Origin: Mortierella sp. BCC40632
Taxonomy: Eukaryota; Mortierellomycota; Mortierellomycetes; Mortierellales; Mortierellaceae
Assembly: GCA_011634665.1 (NCBI GenBank)
Contig: WAEK01000022.1
Coordinates: forward strand, 538,501-602,500
Direction: 5' to 3'
DNA length: 64,000 bases
Position numbers and translations under genes: made by a program. A model generated the notes under the pieces. The model was not told the DNA's origin. It worked only from the letters and a program-made list of their open reading frames with translations, and ran no database searches. This document shows, one piece after another, positions 13,531-26,253 of this stretch. The stretch's first letter is position 1. The number at the start of each line of letters is the position of its first letter.

Positions 13531-13563
<33 letters not shown>

Positions 13564-16500
13564 GGAGAGAGAACGAGACAAAGAAAGAGAACAGAGAGAA
13601 AGAGACTGAGGATAGGGGATAGGAAGTTTGGGAGACGAAAAAGCTAGTGATCCTGAACTCCGCCTTGTGGAACGCACGCTGGGCACACAATCTTTCCAGT
13701 GGCCTAATGGCTCATTGTGTTATCCGGTTGAATGGTGCTGAGGGTGCATGGTGCATGATGGTGCATGGGTGTGGCCGGGTATCAAGGTCTCTGCAACTCT
13801 GACTAATTGTCATCAAAAGGGTTTTCTGTGTTGCGCGGAGACACAGGAACACAGTCGACAAACACAGTGCGAAATTCCTGTCCGCCCCACGGAGAGTACA
13901 ATGAGCATTGCTTTTTTGTTTGCTCATTACCTTTCTCCGTCGCCTCCACCGCCCACCTGGCCTCCAACGCCATGATCCCCGCTCGCTCCATCTAGCCGTC
14001 CCTCTTTGTTCATCAGTTCGTCCACTAAGAAAAAAAATCAGGGGCTGGGGGGAGGGGAGGGGAGGGGAAGGGCTGGAAAGGACCAAGGGGCAGATGGCAA
14101 TACACATTGAACCTTCATGATTCACCAGACGGTCGAGTCAACAAATGGACAAATCCATGCATAGCATGGCCCTTCCTCCCCTCCCCCTCTTTCGGGTAAA
14201 AGCTGCTGTTATATCAGCAACATGTACACGAAGGGGCGGCGCCTTTCTGGATCAGGAGATTGGACGCGTCCAAATCGTATGTTCCCATCCCGGATCTCCT
14301 CCGATGCACACAAGAAACCGCACTAACAAGGCGACGACGCGATGCGGCTACGTGTGTCGGAGTAAATGGGTGGATGCAAGGGGTGGGAGTGCAGAGGATT
14401 ACGTTCGACCGTTGAGGCCAAGAGGAGTACCCAGGGGGAGAGCACCAAGTAGTATGGAAGGGAATCAGGATCCATGCTGCATGGAGCGCGCCATGGCGGC
14501 GAGAAAGAAAGTCTCTGGTGGTGACACCTTCCAGGCGCCCAGAGCTCAGCCGAGATGAGAGCAGAAGGTGTACCAAGCCAGGACCCACAACTTTGCAGTG
14601 TATACAGACAGGATAAGGACGCAAGAGAGAAACACGACAAGGACTCCATCTCAATCGCTCGCGCGTCTTGGGCCCGTCTTGCGGGCGATGTTATGCATAC
14701 TATGGTCCTGCTTTTCTTTTCACAGTCGCTCGCTCACACACATCCAGTCAATTGCATGCATGGTAATGGAATGGGCGAGGACGGTGGCCCTGGTGAAAAG
14801 GAAAGAAAAAAAAAATTGGGCTTGGGCGTCCAATGTTCCTGGAAGAGGCCCGAGAGCTACTCTAGTCTGCTGATTCGCGCGCATTTGCGAGAAGCAGAGG
14901 CAGAGAGACAGGATGCAGGACTCTTGGGCACATGTCTGTCTTTCGTCCCTACGGTCCACTATCTGCGCCCAGACTTTCGATGGCAGTGTGCGACAAACAA
15001 ACGCAGGCCCATGGCCAAGCCCAAAACCCAAGTCCAGGTCTATCCCCAAAGCCAAAATAGCCTCTCTCTCTCTCTCTCTCCCTTGAATAGGATTCATGCG
15101 AGTGAGTGGATCGAGAAAAAAGGGAGAGTAACAACAAAAGAATGCTATAGACAAAGGTGGGGTATAGTGGGGGGGGGGTTCAAAGGACCGTTGGGAACAA
15201 CAGCGATGCCTTGTTGCTGAGCTGAGCCGAATAGCACGGGGCAAGACAGAGCAAGGGAGTGCATGAATCAAGGGAGACCGTTGACGCGATGGATCCGTAG
15301 GCAAGTTGTGGTCTCTAGAATGTGTCCTTTCCCCCGCCCCCAATTCTCTTTGTACAAAATTAAGCGTCATCGTCTTGTAGCGCGAGCGATGGACAACGGG
15401 AAGAGAATCGTGGGCAATTCGTCCGCAGGCCTTGCGGTACACATTACAGGGAGCAAACAAACTTAATGGAGTGACGAGAAAGAGAGAGGACAGAGGTAGG
15501 ACAGGGATGGGGAAGAGGGAAAGAGGAAGAGGAGGGGGGGAGAGGGAATAAACTCGGCTGGTGAGGCTGGGAGAGCAACAGGCTGATGCATACCGAGGTA
15601 CCGAGATAGAGCTGCTCAGAGTCGAGAGCGAGGAAGAGACGAGAGAAGAGAGAGAGAGGCGAGAGCGTCCCCCCCCCTCTCCTTTCACTCTCCTTTTTTT
15701 TTTTTTCCGAACGACTCGAAACAGCTGAAACGAGGGGCTACGAAATGCAGTGCCCCTTCATTTATGCTGTGACCAGAAGACTCGACTCCGCCCCGCCGGG
15801 CGCTGGCTTGCCCGCTGCTACACACACAAATATACATCGGTTTCCTGGCTGCTATGCGCCCTGCATCCCGCGCGCGGGCGCCGTCGTCTGAGAACCTTCC
15901 ACAGGCCAGACATGCAACACGGGGCCGGTGGGGTAAGAAATAGGATGTAGGGGTGGGAACATGGCACTCCGACACACAGTCAGCACAGACACAGATTGCG
16001 CTTCTGTTCAATGTCACTTTATCCTTTTTGTCTCTTCACGATTCGACGCACGCACGCGCCTCTTTCTTCTTTCTTCTTTCTCTTCTTTTCTTCCCACTCT
16101 CTTTTTTGTTCTCTCTTTCTCTCTCACTCTCTCACTCACACACTCTCTCTTTCATGAGTAGACACCGACGTTCCTGTCCTGATCCGCCAAGCCGCACCCA
16201 GCTACCAGCACAAAGACAATAGGGACAATTACCTTTCCAGACTCGACGGGGAGAATGAAGGGGAGGAGGAGTAAGAGGAAAGAGTGCGTCTGTTCCTGAG
16301 TTTGTGCCAAGGACTGCTTGTTCCTGTGTGAGATAGAGATCGAGAGAAAAAGTGACAAGCCGGCTCTGTGGTCGTGTTTCGTCTGTTCGATTGGCTGGTG
16401 ATCAAGGGAGTTCTCTGTCAGGGACAAGAAGGTCAGGGCGGGTTCAGGGTCAGGGCCAGGGCCAGGTTCAGGGCCAGGTTCAGCGAGTGAGGAGAAGACA

Positions 16501-17707
16501 AGCACGAACAACGTCACAGGACTTGTGGTCGAAAGGATGGGCGAGAGAATGGTTTGGAATGCTAGATCGAGGTTTGGTACGAATCAAGATCAATCGGAAG
16601 GTTGGATGAGGGCTGGTTCGCAGGGAATGACAAGACAGGGAGCAAGAGTCGATGATGGATTATTGGAGAGTGAGGGGGATCGTAAAGGTAAAGAGAAAGA
16701 GTGAGAGAATGTAAAAAGAGCTGGTGAGCATGTGTAATGATCAAGAGCAATTGGGCCACGCCCTCTTCCTTCTCCTACTTTCTCTCTCTCTCTCTCTCCA
16801 TGCGGCATTTCCGTGTCCGTGGCTGGCCAGTCTCTGCAGCTTGTCACCCCATGGCTCGCCCCACATGAACCATGGGTAGGGCTCAATCTCCCCACTCTTC
16901 GCCCTGTTGGCCCATGGATACACGGACACTTCAATCATTGTACGAGTACACTTTGTGGGCAAGCCCTCTTACGAACCAGTCTGGCAGCCCTGTAGAATAA
17001 GGGAGTAGTTCCGGCGATGACGACAACGAAGGCCACAGGGCATGCCAAATAAAGACTTTCCCGTTTTAGGTCCCCGCGAAGGAAATGAGCAACATGGTCC
17101 TCCTTCTTCGCCTCTTTGTACAGCATTTTGCAGGTAAGGATGAATTCTGCACTTCCCTAGCCTCTCTCTCTCCTTCTCTCTTCTTTCACTAATTCACTGC
17201 CATTTCGACCTTTTCTTTCTCTCTTTCTTTCTTTTTTTTATGCCACTCTTGATCTGTTCGCTTAATAGAGACGTAAGTTGGTGAGCGAGTGGGAGGAACT
17301 CACACATAAACGAAGAGAGGCGGGATAAGGAATGAAGAGTATCCAGCGACAGTACTACATTCCACCCGAAGAGCAAGTTGAGGCCCCTCTAACAGGACCA
17401 CCTTCTCCTGCTCTTTTTTTCTGAGTTTTCTCTGCTCTTTCTATTATTTTTCGTCATTATTGGGCAGTCTCTTGGTGCCAGGCTGAGAGAGAAGGCTGGC
17501 AGAGTGAGTAGAGGCGATGGTTGAGATCATCTTGTTTGATTAATATATACAATTTTAAGCCGGAAGACAGTTGGGATAAGAGGCGAGAGATGAGGGGGGG
17601 GAAGAGCCAAGCAATAACCCATGACGATGTGATGCACTTCATTTATACAAATTTGCAAAGCATATTTGCATCCACAACCTTTGCTTTCGTATCACAGGTT
17701 CCTGCGC

Positions 17708-18973
17708 CTATGATGGGTTATTGACAAAGTTGAACGAGTATCCTCCTGTCTTTGGATCCTGCTTCATCTGGAAGTTATCTGTCGAGAGTCCAAATTTTCC
17801 TAGGAGCGTATTACCCACAGACCTAAGCTTGGCTATGTTTATAGATAACAGACATTGTTTTCATATTAGTTGCCTTGCGTCAAGACAGTGCAGCATCCCG
17901 TTGCCATGACCCCTTTCCCATGAGACAAGGAATAAAGAAAAGACTCATACAAAGCATTTCATCCTTCTCTTTCTCAAACAACTCTTTGTAGATAGGTTCA
18001 AGGCGCCTAAGCGCTTGCTCGCTTAGCTGGATCAATGCTCTATGTCGTTTCTTGGTGACCTCATCAAAATCAGGCCGGTACTGTGGTTCATATGTGGCCT
18101 TCTTTGGTAGTTCATGAGAGGGCTGTTGATCAGCCATGGTCCTTGGATCAGAACTAGAGGCCTCAGGAGAAGCCATGTCAGGTGCAGAGTTCGGGCTAGA
18201 AGCTGGGTTCTTTTGGTCCGCAGGGCGTTTGCCTTTGATATCATTGGCTGAGTCGCTTTCCTGCTCTGACTGTGATGCTTTCTTAAGACCTAGTTCAATG
18301 CTGAGGATCTCTATTACCCGTTCATGGTCTTCTTTGGCCCGCGTGATGCTAGTAAATGTTCTTAGGTATTCTCCTGCCTGGGCTCTACGCTGGAGTGCTT
18401 TTATGTACAATGGAGAGAGCTCCAGGGCCTCGTTGCAGCATTCCATCGCCCTTGCATAGTCCTTGAGCTTGATATGGCAAGCGGCCATGTTGGCCTTATA
18501 TACTGCCCGCTCGCTATCGAATGGATCAGGAGTTGGGTTCAGAGTCCTTGTTGGTGTCTCTGCTGAGTCTGTTGCCGAAGCTGACTCTTCTTTTGCTGCT
18601 GTCCCGGGAACGGGTGATTCGGGACATGTTGTGAAGGCGAGCTGGTAGAGTTCTAGTGCTTCTGTGTACTTTGCTTCGCCAAAGAGCTTGTTCCCAGCAG
18701 TCTTGTAACGGGTTGCCTCAACAAGGAGCTCCTATGGTTGCAAGGATGCGGCAGCCATGATGATTAGTTGATACATTACTTTCTATGAGAGAATTGTGGC
18801 TCCATGCCTCCTTTGCCCATCCAGTGTACCTCGTCCTCGGACAATGTAAGTGAAGAGACCGCAGTCGCAATGTCGCCCGACGGCGAGTTACTGGTGGAGG
18901 CTGCATTAGGCTCCTGTAGCGGGGCGGGAGAGGGGAGAGGCGGGTCGTCGATGATCTCCTCGATGATGGCCAT
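17708..18973 (-). CDS. TTC1-like tetratricopeptide repeat co-chaperone
   Basis: Small TPR protein of the TTC1 family, which in animals binds Hsp70/Hsp90 and Ras/G-alpha proteins. Three exons, 18973-18830, 18731-17951 and 17832-17708, join in phase and give 349 residues. TPR helices start after exon 1 (YKTAGNKLFGEAKYTEALEL) and continue through NMAACHIKLKDYARAMECC and ALELSPLYIKALQRRAQ. The C-terminus keeps the family signature LLGKFGLSTDNFQMKQD followed by Y-S-F-N-F-V. A variable Ser/Thr-rich insert separates the first TPR from the second. The start is set at the first Met of exon 1, followed by an acidic MAIIEEIIDD. Its 5' end faces the membrane-protein gene at 19503, so the 530 bp between them probably serves both. 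Confidence 0.92.
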
Positions 18974-19380
18974 GGCGCGATGGGGCTGCGTGGTTGGTTC
19001 TGAGGGTCCGTGATCCTTGGTGGGTGGGGTGGGATGGCAGAAAGTAGTGGTCTCTGATAAAATAAAATAAAAAAGGGCCGTGACCGTGGCCAATGAGGCG
19101 TGGCATTCGTCCCGCCGATACCGCCGACTCTTTCTATTTCTCTGGGACTGGGAAAGGAAGAGAGATGATGCGCACAGTGCGAGTGCGGGCGAGAGCCCTG
19201 TGTCTCTGCGCTTTTGTGCGTGTGTGTGTGTGTGTGAATGTGTGTGCCTGGAAGTTGCCTGAGCCGCATGGCTTCACGCTCGTATTGTCAAATGGCCACT
19301 TTTCTCGCGTCTCTTTCACTCTCTCTCTCTCTCTCACACAGACTCTCTCTCTCTCTTTCTTTTCTTTTTTTTTTTTTTTT

Positions 19381-19416
<36 letters not shown>

Positions 19417-19502
19417 CTCTCTTCTTCCTTCTTCTCCTCCTGCCGCCTCTCGTTCCATCTCCCGCCCATCCCTTCTTCTCCGCACGCCCCATCTTCTTCA
19501 CC
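18974..19502. promoter_or_regulatory. Shared divergent promoter region, TTC1-like / membrane protein
   Basis: 529 bp separate two divergent start codons. The right half (about 19310-19500) is a strong CT-rich tract including T19 and (CT)n on the coding strand of the plus gene, ending directly at the ATG. A (GT)n run lies at about 19217-19245. No convincing TATA box was seen. Confidence 0.55.
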
Positions 19503-20438
19503 ATGCCGCTGCATCCCGTGCTGCTCAAGACTCTGAATCTGATCACGACCGTCGCCGCCATCACGACGATCGTCCTCCACCGCGATTTCATCAAGGAGAC
19601 GTACTATGCGCGACCCAACTTCCTCAGCAACACGGATATTGGTCTGGCCATCCCCGCCACGACCTGGTTCCTCCTTGCCGGTTTCTCACTCGTCCAGTGG
19701 TGCGATTTTGCACACGATATTGTTGTCGAGGCCATTGACTGTAACCTCTTTGTCTCCAATCTCGCCATTGCCTCATGGGTTCTTGCCTGGGTAAGCCAAC
19801 CGTTTCGGCTCTAGGCCATCTTTCCCCACGGATGTTCCCTTTTTCAGATTCAAAAACACGCAGTGTTCGGAGCATGTCATGCCTGATTGAACTCTATACT
19901 CATCCCTAACCGACCACGTTTCTTTCTACTTTCTCCTCTTGTCGCAGAGATACGACTGGTTGGTCGTTGGCCAACTCCTGCTCATTCTGAATGCTATCCT
20001 TATCACACGTCTCTACAGCCGGATGCGCGTCTTTACTGCCACGAGTATTCTTGACTATGCCTTTGTCCATGTTTCGTTCTCATTGTACTCTGGTCTGGTC
20101 TGGCTCGATGTCTTTCAAAACTTTTTCGCAGCCTTCACAAACAAGGAAGGAGGCCCTACCTCTCTGGCGGCTCTTGGAGCGGCGTTTTCCATCTTTATCC
20201 TCCTTGCCATTGCTATCTACCATGCCGAATTCTCGAAAGATCCCGACTCGTGGTCATGTGCCGCTGTCTCGCTGTAAGTCCAAATCTGTCGCGTTTGTCT
20301 TAAATATTCTTCTGGGCTGAAAGATCGTTGTCGGCTCTGTAGCGGTTCGTCTCTTGCTTGCTATACTTCCCGCCCTCCTCCCCCCTGGAGCCAATGTTCG
20401 CTATGATGGCATGAATCTGGGAGAACCGAGGGGACAGG

Positions 20439-20471
<33 letters not shown>

Positions 20472-20660
20472 GGAGATTTTAGTTCAGCGACAAGAGCAGA
20501 AGAGTGGGTCGAGAGTCGAAGCGGCATGCAAGAAAGACGCAGAATGACGATGGAGAGAGTGAGAGAGAAAGAGTGAGTAGGGTGAAGGAGAGTAGGAGCA
20601 AGTCAGCAAGCACATGTGGTTACGCCTTACTCTGGCCTGCTCAATCTTGCCTTGTTTCCA

Positions 20661-20696
<36 letters not shown>

Positions 20697-21276
20697 TGGC
20701 GGGGTCATTCGCCCTTTTCCATTTTCCCTTTCCCTCCCCTGGACAGCCAGTCCAAGAAGATCTCGGCCAAACGCGATCGTACCAGTGTGGAGTGAGCCAA
20801 ACAACGCCATTCTCTCTCTCCCAGTATACAAACATGACATACACAGAAGACGAGATGGCGGGGTGTTTGGTCGTTTATCAAGCCATGCCGTGTGTGTGTG
20901 TATGTGCACAATCGCATGGGAGTGTCATTTTGGCACTCCGTCGTTTCCGCGCCCTTTCGTACCCTTATTTTTCCACGCGCTCCCTTAGCCTACTGAGCAC
21001 AAGAAAGCTTAAACAGGAGAAAGAGTCGAGAGCATACCTTTTCACCCTTCGTTCCGCTCCTCATCATCCTTCCGCGGTGCTTATCCAATGGTGTCTGTGT
21101 GGAGTGTGGACCAGCCTTTGTGTTTGCTTGCCGCTAACCAGCTGTCTATTTTTTTTCTCTCTCTCTTTCTATGCTTCTATGCTTGCGCACGTCATCATGG
21201 ATATGGACACGACTCGAAATGGCCTCGCCCTCGGTTGCATGACACCTTTGGCTTTGCAACGATGGGACGCGGATGC

Positions 21277-21310
<34 letters not shown>

Positions 21311-21568
21311 GACATTTTGCTTGTGCCGGTGGCCCCATCTTGCATTCACCCCTTTGCCTCTCCTATGGCATTTTCCCGTCACAGGATGATTTTGAGCATC
21401 AGTTTGGAGCAAGGCAGCGATGTGCCTGCAGTCCAGATGACAGGTCTCGTCAGTTTTGGATGGCTCATTGGCTCGCTTGCCCGTCGCGCCATCCAGAATG
21501 TTTCTACTTGGCACGAGCGCGCTGCCGACGACTATACCCCCGGTGAGCGTCGCGGTCTCTTGGGATAA
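19503..21568 (+). CDS. Multipass membrane protein, TspO/MBR-like topology, function unknown
   Basis: Three exons, 19503-19790, 19948-20273 and 21385-21568, join in phase to 265 residues. The protein is mostly hydrophobic, with six or seven predicted membrane segments. Examples are AIPATTWFLLAGFSLVQW, LVVGQLLLILNAILITRLY, and a segment around AALGAAFSIFILLAIAIYH. Trp-rich helix ends and the order of segments recall tryptophan-rich sensory/TspO-related proteins and fungal uncharacterised families of the DUF1774 kind. I cannot assign it firmly. The second intron is unusually long for this window (1111 nt) and holds two A tracts near 28 nt and CT repeats. The C-tail is short and charged (DDYTPGERRGLLG). 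Confidence 0.8.
20274..21384 (+). other. Long intron 2 of the membrane-protein gene
   Basis: Starts GTAAGT and ends TCACAG and joins exons in phase. It contains A tracts at about 20441-20469 and 21280-21308 and CT runs near 20665-20692. Most introns in this window are 60-200 nt, so this one is exceptional. No coding content was recognised inside. Confidence 0.7.
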
Positions 21569-22172
21569 AGAAGAAGAAAAAAAGAAAAAAGAGAGATTTC
21601 TCGGATAAGAAAAAAAGAAAGAAAAGAAAAGAAAAAAGGAGCCCCGGTCATGACCATTCATCTCTTGAACCGTTGCATGCACTATACCTCTCCTCTCCTC
21701 TTCCTCTCTCTCCCTTTTGGACAACACTAGGGCACACACTCTTGTTTTTTTAGGCCATGTTGCCTCAACTCCTCACCCTCACCCTCACCCTCACCTTGCC
21801 TTGTCCTTCAAGGAAAAGAAGGCTGTATAAACGACCTGTCTATATAAAAGCTCTTCCTTCTCTTTTCACCTCCACCTGTAGTTAGTTTTGTTTTCCCCTC
21901 TCCCTGTTAATAAAAAATGACCCGTGTGAAGGACGCGGGATGATGACATGATCAAAGCCTGCGTTGTTTGCTCTGCATGCATATGTATTATTCATGTGGG
22001 TCTCGGCTTTCCTTATCCTGAGAGAGAGACAAGGAGAAATAGATAGGATGGCGGCCCAAGCAAACAGTCATGAGAGAAACAAGCTTTTTTATAGTTCAGA
22101 AATTATAGGAAAACAATCGTGTCAATGGGATAGAGAGTGGGGGAGAGGGAGCCAGTAACTAGTGCTGCCTAT
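21569..22172. other. Convergent intergenic region with AATAAA signal
   Basis: Lies between two gene 3' ends. It contains four copies of a CTCACC hexamer (about 21771-21795), a TATATAAAAG string at 21841 and an AATAAA at 21909-21914 that could serve as the poly(A) signal of the membrane-protein gene. No gene was seen. Confidence 0.5.
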
Positions 22173-25049
22173 TTACTTTTCTTCCTTGATGACCTTGTCT
22201 TTCTCGATCTCGCCGTCCTCATCCTCATCTTCATCCTCGTCCTCATCCTCGCTTTCATCCTCTTCATCATCTTGAAGCAACCCAAAGAAGCCTCCGACTC
22301 TAGCGTTCATCTGGAACTTTGACTTTTTCCCACTCTTGCTAGTTTCTTCTGCTTGGTCTTCCTCGACAGGCTGATCGTCCTCCTGTTTTTCTTCCTCATT
22401 GCTGTCGCTAATATCACTGTCATCATTACTACTCAAAAGTCCATCCAAAGCTTCCCTCTTTCTATCCCTCCGATGCTTCTTCTCTCTTTTCTTCTTTTTC
22501 TTATCCATCATTCCGACAGTATCCACATTATCACCCTCACTTTCATCCTCGGAAGTAGCGTCTTCATCAATGGCATCCGCTGCTGCGATTCGAAGTCTCT
22601 CGTATTTGGTACTCGTAAAGAATCCTGGTGGTTTGAACGACAACAAAATCCGTCCATCATTGGCAAGTCGAAGAATTGCATTGGCTAGAAAGATTTACAG
22701 GGGTGTCATAGATGAGTAAGAGCTATAAAAAAAAAAAAAGAAAATTCCAAAGGGCATGCTTCATGTAAATACATAAGCGAGAGACCCACCTGCTCGATAG
22801 ACGTCGGGGTATCCCGAGTTGGCTGTCAGAAATCCACGCTGGAGAGCATATGCTAAAAGATAAAAACAAATAAAACAAACAGAGTTAGTTGTTAATACAA
22901 AAAGACGCGGAACAAACTCCAGGAAGCATCTATCAGAGTGATCCACAGAGCCACTTACATTCACAGACGCCGAATGCAGACCACCGGAAAGGACCACGTT
23001 CATAGGTAGGAGGAGGATCCAGTTTAAGAACCTGAGGAATATTGACGCGCATTGCTAGATATTGTACCACCGAGTACGGCTCCTGGACTTGGGCAATCGG
23101 GTACATTCCCGACAGAATCTGAGAATCATTGCAATAAGGATGAATGATTAGAAAATTTGAACATTGAACTCCATTGCCATCATCAAAGCCGAGAAAAGGC
23201 CTAGATATTGTAGAAAGTCGCCCACCTGCAAAGACTTTGGAAGAATACTAGGGAAAACGAGACCAGGAGAATCACACAGGCGCACATTATGAGTTAAATG
23301 GATCGTCTGGAAGTGCTTAGTGTGGCCCGGAGTCCTACTGGTGCTGACAACCGTCCTTCCCATGATACTATTGATCAACGAACTCTTGCCAACGTTTGGG
23401 TGCCCTAGAATGAGAGGAAAGAGGAGGGAGTGCCCAGTCCAATGAAAATAATGATATATTAGTAGCTATGACGAGAGAAAGGTCCACAAAACTAGTAACA
23501 AAGAGTCGATTTCTGATGACTCGAAAAAGTTACCGACAAGACCGATAGTCACATAATCCTTGTGGGGTGATACTTCATCGTCCTCAATAGTCGTTGTTTG
23601 AAACCGAGCTGCTATAAAAAAAGAATTACAAGTGTTCATCCAAACAAATTCACAATAAGTTAGATATTTGAAGCAAGGAGTAAGGACAACTCGGCAGCAT
23701 GGTCCATCCTTTGTCGCTCTGTATCCTTTCACTTACAGAGTTCATCATCTTTGTTTCGGTCCAGCAAGTTTTCCATCTCATGTCTCTTCCCTTCTCCTTC
23801 CTTTCCATCATCGCTTTCCTCATTCTCATTTTCATCATCCATCTCTTGAAAGTCTGTCTTCCTCTCATGGTCATATTGCGCAATAAGTCCATCCCAATCA
23901 ACCTGATTATCATTTTTGGACACTTCAACGTCCTTGCAAGCCAACAGCACATCTCGAACTCCTACAGCGTTGTAGAATCGCTTCCTTGGTCTCTTGGCCA
24001 CTCTTCTGAGTGCCGCTGATGATTGAAATGACCAAGGGAGCAAAAAGAGGCAAAATATGACACCGATTTGAGTAAGAGAGGGTTAGAGACATTATCACCA
24101 TCTACACAATGCTTGCATCGCTGTAGGATAAACCCTCTTAAACAGTGCTTACCTGAGCTTGAGTCATTAATAAGAGCTGGGTCGGGTGGATAACAACTGA
24201 AGGAGGCAACATGGAGCTCTGGGAACTTTTTTCTTTAAAATATTCTTTCCACGCAAATAGCGTATTGGGTGCTACGAGATCCACCTATTCATAATCCCCA
24301 TTCAGCGTTAAAAGTCAGGTCAATGACAAAAGGACAAGTCGGAGGAATTTGATCCGCATGTATAACTTTGAGTACACAACGACTGATACTTTTCTTTGTG
24401 TCAACGCCTTACCTTGTTAAAGACGACGACGAGTTTGCGTTTCATATCTTTAACGACATAGTCGTAGAGCGAAGGCGGGAAGTGGATGACAGGGTGTCTA
24501 ATGTCAACAATGACCATGATGATATCTGAAATTTCCAGTACTCGCCATCTATTAAAGGACAAGAGGATACAAAATCATTTCTCTGGTCAATTCTCCTCGC
24601 TGTAAAAGCGTAATGTTGACAGATGGCATATGTGTGTGTGTGTGTGTGCGTGTGTGTTTTGTGGTTCCAGGTCTTACAGCTGTCGCCAAACTTCAAGATT
24701 ATGCTCAAAGTAACTCAATTCCTCTACTGGGTATCGACTGTAGATGGAATCCATCCAAGTTTCAAACATCTGGGCCTCATTCTGCTCAACCTGTTTCCGA
24801 CTCATTGAATAATCCCAGTGAGGCCGTTTTGGAAACGCAATCACATCCTGGTATACTTGCTCAAATGACACTTCCAAGTCTGACTATTGACAAAGAGAGA
24901 GAGAGGGAGAAAGAGAGAGAAATGGAACCAGTAACATTGTATTTAAAAAAAAAAAAAAAAAAAAGTGAGCCATGACATGTCGAGGTCCTGCAGAGATCTT
25001 TTGCCAAAAACGAAGAAAAATTCCTACAGTGCATCTTTTTTTTTTTCTT

Positions 25050-25085
<36 letters not shown>

Positions 25086-25813
25086 TCTGGAAGGAAATGG
25101 AGCGGCTTCATGCTTGCTAGTCGAGATGCTTGAATATCTGCTGGAGACCGTCGGATGAATACCGATCGAAGTCTAGTTCCCATCTCCGCCAGACGAGTGT
25201 AATCAGAGAGCAATGCATAAATTTTCAAGTCTCTCCACGCCTTAAAGTACTACCCGCGACTCAGAGTTCAAACAGCAATTCACTACTACCTTTGACCCGC
25301 AGGATGGTTTGAGTTCTCGTTGGCAGCAAGTCCTGATCCGCGACCATGATTTTTTCCTACACCTCTGATCCTTCCACCAGTAGTCGGGGTCGAGGCCGAG
25401 GTAGAAGACGGGGTGGAGCCTGATCGAAACTCTCGCGAGTAAGACTTGAATACTCTTTCGCCTGTATTATCGCCCGAGTTCGTGGTGTTGGGGCCGGCAC
25501 TGCTGACAGGGTTGGTCGAGTCATTTCCTGGCCTGCGACCAAGTTGGGCCTCTAAAACGTGATGTCAGAGTAGAATGACGTATGGTCAATGAATTCGACT
25601 TTATAAGAAGTTCATTACCCATTCCACCAAGAGTAACCATCATTGTCTCTCTTGTACATTCCCATGAGCTGGGCTCCTCCATTGACAAATCTAGTTACCT
25701 TGAACAGCGTTCTCCAGCTGCTGTCGTTCCTCCTGTTTTCGCTGGAGGCGAGCGCGTTTTTCTTGGAGCTGTCTCTTCTTGAGTGCTCCACTAAATGCTA
25801 CGGCGCGTGGCAT
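22173..25813 (-). CDS. GNL1-like circularly permuted GTPase (YlqF/YawG family)
   Basis: Member of the permuted-GTPase group that acts in large-subunit ribosome assembly and nuclear/nucleolar traffic. The start at 25813 opens with the family's short basic leader (MPRAVAFSGALKKRQLQEKR). Motifs appear in permuted order. FPKRPHWDYSMSR lies in the N-terminal part and VDIRHPVIHFPP near 24490. The G4 motif NKVDL is split by an intron near 24415. An acidic insert follows, then G1 HPNVGKSSLINS (near 23370-23400) and the G3-like DSPGLVFPS (near 23260). The C-terminal LSFKPPGFF and TSTKYERL are followed by a Lys-rich then strongly Asp/Glu-rich tail ending at 22173. About a dozen exons give roughly 750 residues by rough count. 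Several introns carry T tracts of 20-45 nt. GNL1 rather than LSG1 is favoured by the leader and the PKRPHW motif. Confidence 0.9.
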
Positions 25814-26253
25814 ATCCTTTCTTTTTTCTTTTTCTTTTTCTTTTGTGTATGTGTGTAAGAATGCTTTCTGGGTTTGGGTATGGCTCTGTAGGCAAGGACT
25901 GATCTGGGGCCAAAGGAGGATTCAAAGAGAAGATTGTTGAATGAGTTTGGGAGAAATGAAGACAAGAAGGAATTAAAAAAAACTTATATTTAAGATGAGC
26001 CCGTCCCACTTGACGTAGGACGAACACCAAAATGCTGCGGGCTGCGGATCCGGAAAGGGTAATGGAGCTCGACGGATTTGGGTCTGAACGTTGCCCTGTA
26101 TTTGTCTGTTGTCTTTGAACTACATAGAAAAGAATGGTGGGAAAGGAGGGAGAGGAGAAGATTGAAGATGCCACCGCCAGCTTACTCCGTCATGCGATTG
26201 ATAGAAATATATAGAAAAGAAAAAGGAAAAGAAAAAGAAAACCACTCTCTACT
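25814..26253. other. Short intergenic region between GNL1-like and SCAMP genes
   Basis: 440 bp between the GNL1-like start and the SCAMP stop, both minus strand. It should hold the SCAMP terminator and the GNL1 promoter. Only a TTTTC-rich run (about 25818-25840) and AT-rich sequence were noticed. Confidence 0.5.

Larger units (their letters stand above)
9061..17707. other. 8.6-kb gene-free region, GA/CT-rich, upstream of the Ste12-like gene
   Basis: I see no conserved protein, tRNA or rRNA here. The part next to the Ste12-like start (about 9060-11900) is dominated by GA-rich sequence on the plus strand, which is pyrimidine-rich in the Ste12 direction. The rest alternates CT-rich and mixed sequence. 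All open frames translate to Ser/Leu- or Arg/Glu-rich strings that follow the dinucleotide bias and have no recognisable domain. It may contain a long 5' leader and promoter of the Ste12-like gene and the 3' region of the TTC1-like gene. Both are inferences. Confidence 0.6.

Noticed and set aside
14720..15688. A 322-codon open frame on the minus strand in the gene desert
   Set aside because: Its translation is Ser/Leu/Pro-rich, follows the GA/CT bias, has no domain and no conserved neighbours, and frames on both strands here are equally open.
21770..21795. CCTCACC repeats resembling telomere-like units
   Set aside because: Only four copies, in the wrong sequence class for fungal telomeres and between two ordinary genes.
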